Below, one piece after another: positions 5,761 to 9,544 of a stretch of 9,544 nt of DNA (positions within the stretch are counted from its first letter, which is position 1; the number at the start of each line of letters is the position of its first letter). Origin of the DNA: Umezawaea sp039922235 (GTDB taxonomy: Bacteria > Actinomycetota > Actinomycetes > Mycobacteriales > Pseudonocardiaceae); contig JBDSAJ010000723.1 in NCBI GenBank assembly GCA_039922235.1, positions 1 to 9,544 on the forward strand, read 5' to 3'. Position numbers and translations under genes: made by a program. The notes beneath the pieces are model-generated. The model was given only the letters and a program-made list of their open reading frames with translations. It searched no databases and was not told where the DNA came from.

Positions 5761-7293
5761 GTGACCTCCGAAGGACTGTGGAACATCGCTGCGGCCGAGC
5801 CGGACCGGTGTGCGCTCGTCGCCCCGGACGGCCGGGAGACCACCTACCGTGATCTCGCGGCGACCGCTGACCGGTACGGGCGCGGCTTCCAGGCCATGGG
5901 GCTGGAACCGGGCGACAGCATCGTGCTGATGCTGCCCAACAGCGCTGAACTCGTCGCGGTCTACTTCGCGGCGCTGCAGACCGGGCTGTACGTCGTCATG
6001 GTCAACTGGCACCTGGTCGGACCCGAGGTCGCCTACCTCGTGCAGGACAGCGGTGCCAAGGCCTTCGTCGCGCACGAGCGGTTCGCCGCCGTCGCGGTCG
6101 ACGCCGCGGCGCGCGCCGACCTGCCAGCGGAGGCGCACTTCGCGGTCGGTGACGTCCCCGGCTTCCAGCCGTTGAGCAGGCTGGGGGAGGGCGAACCGGT
6201 GGGCCGCCCGGACGTGCGCACGGCGGGGTCGCCGATGCTGTACACCTCCGGCACCACCGGGCGGCCCAAGGGCGTGCGCAGGCCGCTGACCGGAGCCGAT
6301 CCGGACGTGGTCCCGCCGTCGGCCGCGTGGTTCTTCGGCATCTTCGGCATCAAGCCGTTCGACGGGCACGTCCACCTGTGCGGGTCGCCGCTCTACCACA
6401 CGGCGGTGCTGAACTTCGTCGTCATCTCGATCCAGCTCGGCCACACCGCGGTCCTGATGGACCACTGGGACCCCGAGGAGATGCTGCGGCTGATCGAGCG
6501 CCACCGCGTGACGCACAGCCACATGGTGCCGACCCAGTTCCACCGGCTGCTGGCGCTGCCGGACGAGGTGCGGTCGCGCTACGACCTGTCGTCGCTGCGC
6601 GCGATGATCCACGGAGCGGCGCCGTGCCCGAACGAGGTCAAGCGGCGGATGCTCGACTGGTGGGGGCCGGTCGTGATCGAGTACTACGCGGCGACCGAGG
6701 GCGGCGGCACCGCGATCAGCGCCGAGGAGTGGCTGCGCAAACCGGGATCGGTCGGGCTGCCGTGGCCGTCGTCGGTGGTCCAGGTGTTCGACGAGAACGG
6801 CACCGAGCTGCCCGCGGGCGAGCAGGGCCTGGTCTACATGCGCATGGGCACGGCCACGTTCGAGTACCACAAGGACGCGGAGAAGACCCGGACCGCGCGG
6901 CTGGGCAACCTGTTCACGCTGGGGGACATCGGCTACCTCGACGAGGACGGCTACCTGTTCCTCTGCGACCGCAAGAGCGACTTGATCATCTCCGGCGGCG
7001 TGAACATCTACCCCGCCGAGATCGAGGGCGAACTGGCCTGCCACCCCAAGGTGGCCGACGTCGCCGTGTTCGGCGTGCCGCACCCGGACTGGGGCGAGCA
7101 GATCAAGGCCGTCGTCCAGCCCGTCGTGCCCGGCGAGGAGTTCACCGAGGACCTGCTCGCGTTCGCCGCCGAACGGCTCGCGAAGTTCAAGCTGCCGCGC
7201 ACCGTCGACTACGTCGAGGAGCTGCCGCGCGACCCCAACGGCAAGCTGTACAAGCGGCGCCTGCGCGACCCGTACTGGAAAGTCCCCGGATGA
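5761..7293 (+). CDS. Acyl-CoA synthetase (FadD family), probable steroid-acid CoA ligase
   Basis: A 510-residue ANL-superfamily adenylate-forming enzyme of normal length. It should activate a carboxylate with ATP to an acyl-AMP and then to the CoA thioester. Core motifs are present in order: P-loop YTSGTTGRPKG (161-171), the A5-type YYAATEGG (308-315), TLGD (386-389) with Arg404 in the DRK segment of the hinge, SGGVNIYPAEIE (411-422), and the adenylation Lys in NGKLYKRR (Lys495). No signal peptide or membrane segment is visible, so it is cytoplasmic. From memory it is closer to FadD4-like synthetases than to FadD19, FadD17 or FadD3, so the exact acid (side chain, ring or fatty acid) is open; the KstR-type promoter and kstD neighbour argue for a steroid acid. 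The start is GTG, with CAGGAG seven bases upstream. The TGA stop overlaps a short ATG frame (ATGA). Confidence 0.93.
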   Translation: MTSEGLWNIAAAEPDRCALVAPDGRETTYRDLAATADRYGRGFQAMGLEPGDSIVLMLPNSAELVAVYFAALQTGLYVVMVNWHLVGPEVAYLVQDSGAKAFVAHERFAAVAVDAAARADLPAEAHFAVGDVPGFQPLSRLGEGEPVGRPDVRTAGSPMLYTSGTTGRPKGVRRPLTGADPDVVPPSAAWFFGIFGIKPFDGHVHLCGSPLYHTAVLNFVVISIQLGHTAVLMDHWDPEEMLRLIERHRVTHSHMVPTQFHRLLALPDEVRSRYDLSSLRAMIHGAAPCPNEVKRRMLDWWGPVVIEYYAATEGGGTAISAEEWLRKPGSVGLPWPSSVVQVFDENGTELPAGEQGLVYMRMGTATFEYHKDAEKTRTARLGNLFTLGDIGYLDEDGYLFLCDRKSDLIISGGVNIYPAEIEGELACHPKVADVAVFGVPHPDWGEQIKAVVQPVVPGEEFTEDLLAFAAERLAKFKLPRTVDYVEELPRDPNGKLYKRRLRDPYWKVPG

Positions 7294-7361
7294 GCGCGGG
7301 CCGCGCGGCCAGCCGGGACCACCGCAAGGTTTCCCCCGCCACCACGGAGCTGGAGCGCTGA
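7290..7361 (+). CDS. Possible 23-codon coupling ORF between synthetase and kstD
   Basis: An ATG overlaps the synthetase stop as ATGA and opens a 23-codon frame that ends three bases before the kstD ATG. The peptide is basic, without a recognisable motif, signal or membrane segment. A frame bridging the gap between two co-transcribed genes could carry ribosomes from one to the next, with GGAG near 7352-7355 serving kstD. The frame may equally be chance: no ribosome site of its own stands out, and a 12-base self-complementary GGCCGCGCGGCC (7299-7310) lies inside it. Confidence 0.25.
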   Translation: MSAGRAASRDHRKVSPATTELER

Positions 7362-7364
7362 CCC

Positions 7365-9140
7365 ATGCCTGTCCCCGAAGGACTCCCGAACCGCCGCCAA
7401 GTCCTGGCAGGAGCCGGCTTCACGCTGGCCGCAAGTCTGATCGGCCGGTTCCCCGGCGAAGCGAGCGCGGAACCGGGCGCGAGCGCCGCACCGCCGCTGG
7501 GGGAGTACGACGTCATCGTGGTCGGCGCGGGCGCGGCGGGCATGACCGCCGCGCTGACCGCCGCCAAGCGCGGACTGAGCTGCCTGGTCGTGGAGAAAGC
7601 CCCGACCTACGGCGGATCGGCGGCCAGATCGGGCGCGGGGATCTGGGTGCCCAACAACGAGGTGCTGCTGGCGGCCGGGGTCCCCGACACCCCGCAGAAG
7701 GCATCCGCCTACCTGGCCGCCGTGGTGGGCAACACCGTGCCCGCCGCGCGACAGCAGGCCTACCTCGCCAACGGCCCGGCGATGATCTCCTTCGTCATCC
7801 GCAACAGCCCCCTGCGATTCCGCTGGATGGAGGGCTACAGCGACTACTACCCGGAACTGCCGGGCGGCCTGCCCAACGGCAGGTCGATCGAGCCGGACCA
7901 ACTCGACGGAAACGTCCTGGGCGCCGAACTGGCCAACCTGAACGCCCCGTACCTGGCCACACCAGCGGGCATGGTCATCTTCGGTGCCGATTACAAGTGG
8001 CTGGCGCTGTCACTGGTGAACGCGAAGGGCTTCGGAGTAGCGACCGCTGCCCTGGCACGCGGTACGAAAGCCGCTCTACTGGGCCAAAAACCCCTCACCA
8101 TGGGCCAAGCTCTGGCGGGCGGCCTGCGCGCAGGCCTCATGTCCGCGAACGTGCCCGTCTGGCTCAACACCCCACTGGTCGACTTGAACGTCGAGAACGG
8201 CGCCGTCACCGGCGTGGTAGTTCAGAAGAACGGCGCACAGGGCCTGCTCAAGGCCAGGCGCGGCGTCATCGTCGGTTCCGGCGGCTTCGAGCACAACGCG
8301 GCAATGCGCGCCCAGTACCAGCGCCAGCCCATCGGCACCGCTTGGACGGTCGGCGCCAAGGAGAACACCGGCGACGGCCACCGCGCGGGCCAGCGGGCAG
8401 GCGCAGCACTGGACCTGATGGAAGACGCCTGGTGGGGCCCAGCGATCCCCACCCCAGACGCGCCCTACTTCTGCCTGGCCGAACGAACCCTGCCCGGCGG
8501 CCTGATGATCAACAGCGCGGGCAAGCGCTTCGTCAACGAGGCAGGCCCCTACAGCGACGTCGTACACGTCATGTACGACAAGAACCCCACCGACCCGTGC
8601 ATCCCGGCGTGGCTGATCGTCGACCAGAACTACCGCAACCGCTACCTGTTCAAGGACATCGCCCCGACGCTGCCACTCCCGGACTCCTGGTACCAGTCGG
8701 GCGCGGTCGTGAAGAACTGGAGCCTAGAAGGACTGGCCACCGCGATCGGCGTCCCCCCAGGCGCACTCAAGGCCACGGTCAGCCAGTTCAACGCCTTCGC
8801 CCGCGCAGGCAGCGACCCGGAATTCCACCGAGGCGACAGCGCCTACGACCACTACTACACCGACCCAGCGGTAACCCCCAGCTCCAGCCTGGCCCAGCTG
8901 TGGGCAGCGCCGTACTACGCCTTCAAGATCGTGCCAGGCGACCTGGGCACCAAGGGCGGCATGCGCACCGACGCCCGCGCCAGAGTCCTCAGGCCGGACG
9001 GAACCGTCATCCCAGGCCTGTACGCGGCGGGCAACGCCAGCGCGGCAGTCATGGGACACAGCTACGCCGGAGCGGGCTCGACAATCGGACCGGCCATGAC
9101 GTTCGGCTACGTGGCGGCCAACGACATCGCCGACCACTGA
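7365..9140 (+). CDS. kstD: 3-ketosteroid delta1-dehydrogenase with Tat signal (KstD)
   Basis: A 591-residue FAD flavoenzyme that introduces the C1-C2 double bond into ring A of 3-ketosteroids, the step that with 9-alpha-hydroxylation leads to opening of ring B. After a signal of about 40 residues comes the Rossmann motif GAGAAG (54-59), then SGAGIWVPNN (89-98). All four active-site residues of Rhodococcus KstD1 (Tyr119, Tyr318, Tyr487, Gly491) have counterparts by eye: Tyr161 in YSDYYPE, Tyr396 in NEAGPYSD, and Tyr567/Gly571 in SYAGAG. GDLGTKGGMRTD (525-536) is typical. The subtype recalls M. tuberculosis KstD/KstD3. Residues 9-14 read NRRQVL, a twin-arginine motif, followed by an apolar stretch (15-27) and AxA-type sites after 35 or 41. 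Most KstDs lack this. ATG start, GGAG nine bases upstream. Last gene of its operon, followed by a strong hairpin. Confidence 0.93.
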   Translation: MPVPEGLPNRRQVLAGAGFTLAASLIGRFPGEASAEPGASAAPPLGEYDVIVVGAGAAGMTAALTAAKRGLSCLVVEKAPTYGGSAARSGAGIWVPNNEVLLAAGVPDTPQKASAYLAAVVGNTVPAARQQAYLANGPAMISFVIRNSPLRFRWMEGYSDYYPELPGGLPNGRSIEPDQLDGNVLGAELANLNAPYLATPAGMVIFGADYKWLALSLVNAKGFGVATAALARGTKAALLGQKPLTMGQALAGGLRAGLMSANVPVWLNTPLVDLNVENGAVTGVVVQKNGAQGLLKARRGVIVGSGGFEHNAAMRAQYQRQPIGTAWTVGAKENTGDGHRAGQRAGAALDLMEDAWWGPAIPTPDAPYFCLAERTLPGGLMINSAGKRFVNEAGPYSDVVHVMYDKNPTDPCIPAWLIVDQNYRNRYLFKDIAPTLPLPDSWYQSGAVVKNWSLEGLATAIGVPPGALKATVSQFNAFARAGSDPEFHRGDSAYDHYYTDPAVTPSSSLAQLWAAPYYAFKIVPGDLGTKGGMRTDARARVLRPDGTVIPGLYAAGNASAAVMGHSYAGAGSTIGPAMTFGYVAANDIADH

Positions 9141-9164
9141 CCACTGACCACGACGAGAGGTTGA

Positions 9165-9190
9165 GTTGTGGGACCACCCGGTCCCACAAC
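9165..9190 (+). terminator. Strong hairpin, probable terminator of the kstD operon
   Basis: TTGTGGGACC (9166-9175) and GGTCCCACAA (9180-9189) form a perfect 10-bp stem, extended to 11 bp by G9165-C9190, with the 4-base loop ACCC. It starts 25 bases after the kstD stop. No U-tract follows (CACAAC comes next), as is common for actinobacterial terminators. Being nearly symmetric, it could also stop transcripts arriving from the right. Confidence 0.75.
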
Positions 9191-9295
9191 CACAACGCCG
9201 TGGCGAGACCGTAGGTGATGCTCGGTCCGGCTCACGTGGCTACCGCGTGGGCCGGCCACCATTGTGCGCGGACAAGCCAACGCAACGGAACGCAA

Positions 9296-9418
9296 GTCTG
9301 GACCACCGCAGCTGAACCAGCCCACCACACACGTGCAGCCGAGCTAACAGAACCGGAGTCTGGACCCACCACAGGCTGAACCAGCCCACCACCGACCTGC
9401 AGTCGAGCAAGCAGAACC
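9296..9418. repeat. Imperfect tandem repeat, two copies of about 62 bp
   Basis: The copies begin with GTCTGGA at 9296 and 9358 and share GCTGAACCAGCCCACCAC, TGCAG and CAGAACC blocks in the same order. By eye they differ at about seven substitutions and two single-base insertions over 61 positions. Weaker partial copies may flank them: CCACCATTGTGCG with GGAACG at about 9257-9292 on the left and GCACCGCAGGAAC at about 9423-9435 on the right. No protein frame is maintained. Function unknown. Confidence 0.6.
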
Positions 9419-9544
9419 CGAAGCACCGCAGGAACAAGTCAGTCCCCTCGCCGGACCGGGGTGGGGCTTGGACCGCACCCGATACCAACCCAACCCCCAC
9501 CAAAGCCGCCACCAGCACCGTCCACACCCAAACGCCGCGCACCC

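Larger units (their letters stand above)
9141..9544. other. Non-coding 3' region after kstD
   Basis: 404 bases with a hairpin (9165-9190) and imperfect tandem repeats (about 9260-9440), but no convincing gene on either strand. From about 9260 onward the + strand is rich in C and A and poor in T, unlike the coding regions. Open frames here on the minus strand are Val/Gly/Leu-rich products of this bias. No tRNA cloverleaf, CRISPR array or insertion-sequence end was seen. Confidence 0.6.

Noticed and set aside
5482..7083. Long leftward frame opposite the synthetase.
   Set aside because: Antisense shadow with His/Arg/Val-rich composition; the rightward frame has complete adenylation motifs.
7299..7310. 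GGCCGCGCGGCC as a terminator or operator between synthetase and kstD.
   Set aside because: Short GC palindromes are expected by chance in DNA of this composition; it has no loop or U-tract and would break an otherwise coherent operon.
9240..9542. Leftward frame of about 100 codons whose first 27 residues look like a signal peptide.
   Set aside because: It runs through the tandem repeat and the C/A-skewed stretch. Its Val/Gly/Leu-rich start follows from that base bias, it has no conserved domain, and no ribosome site was evident at the window edge.
1..9544. CRISPR array, tRNA/rRNA, insertion sequence, phage or defence genes.
   Set aside because: No regularly spaced identical repeats, cloverleaf, transposase motif, terminal inverted repeats or defence-type domains were seen; every well-supported gene fits sterol catabolism.

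Overview
The window is chromosomal DNA of very high GC content from an actinomycete. The evidence is the near-exclusive use of G/C-ending codons, the many GTG starts, the F420-type oxidoreductases and a gene order that closely matches part of the mycobacterial/rhodococcal cholesterol-catabolic regulon. I compared it from memory with M. tuberculosis Rv3520c-Rv3523. A Pseudonocardiales-type host would fit, but the sequence does not prove the genus.

Layout. Bases 1-106 hold no convincing gene, only a candidate leftward terminator-like stem. A leftward operon of five tightly packed genes runs from 4609 down to 107: a tandem DUF35 OB-fold protein, ltp4, ltp3, an LLM-class (F420-type) oxidoreductase and a ketosteroid-isomerase-like NTF2-fold protein. 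Junctions range from a 4-base overlap (GTGA) and a 1-base overlap (TGATG) to gaps of 17 and 12 bases. A 63-bp divergent spacer (4610-4672) carries a KstR-type operator. Rightward from it lie a second LLM-class oxidoreductase (Rv3520c-like), an acyl-CoA synthetase and a 3-ketosteroid delta1-dehydrogenase (kstD) with a twin-arginine signal. A second, perfect KstR-type operator lies inside the last codons of the second LLM gene, in the spacer of a predicted promoter for the synthetase-kstD pair. A strong hairpin follows kstD. The last ~350 bases hold imperfect ~62-bp tandem repeats and no convincing gene.

How it works together. This looks like a sterol-degradation module. The synthetase would activate a steroid (probably side-chain) carboxylate to its CoA thioester. 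Ltp3, Ltp4 and the DUF35 protein would form a complex acting on the side chain; both Ltps have lost the thiolase catalytic Cys, so an aldolase-type C-C cleavage is more likely than thiolysis. In Rhodococcus, ltp3/ltp4 are needed for C24-branched (plant) sterol side chains. KstD desaturates ring A at C1-C2. The two LLM enzymes and the KSI-like protein have no firm assignment. The module is recognisable rather than wholly new. The points most worth a second look are the intragenic operator/promoter, the double-DUF35/double-Ltp stoichiometry, the Tat-exported KstD, and a KSI-like protein that keeps only the general-base Asp.
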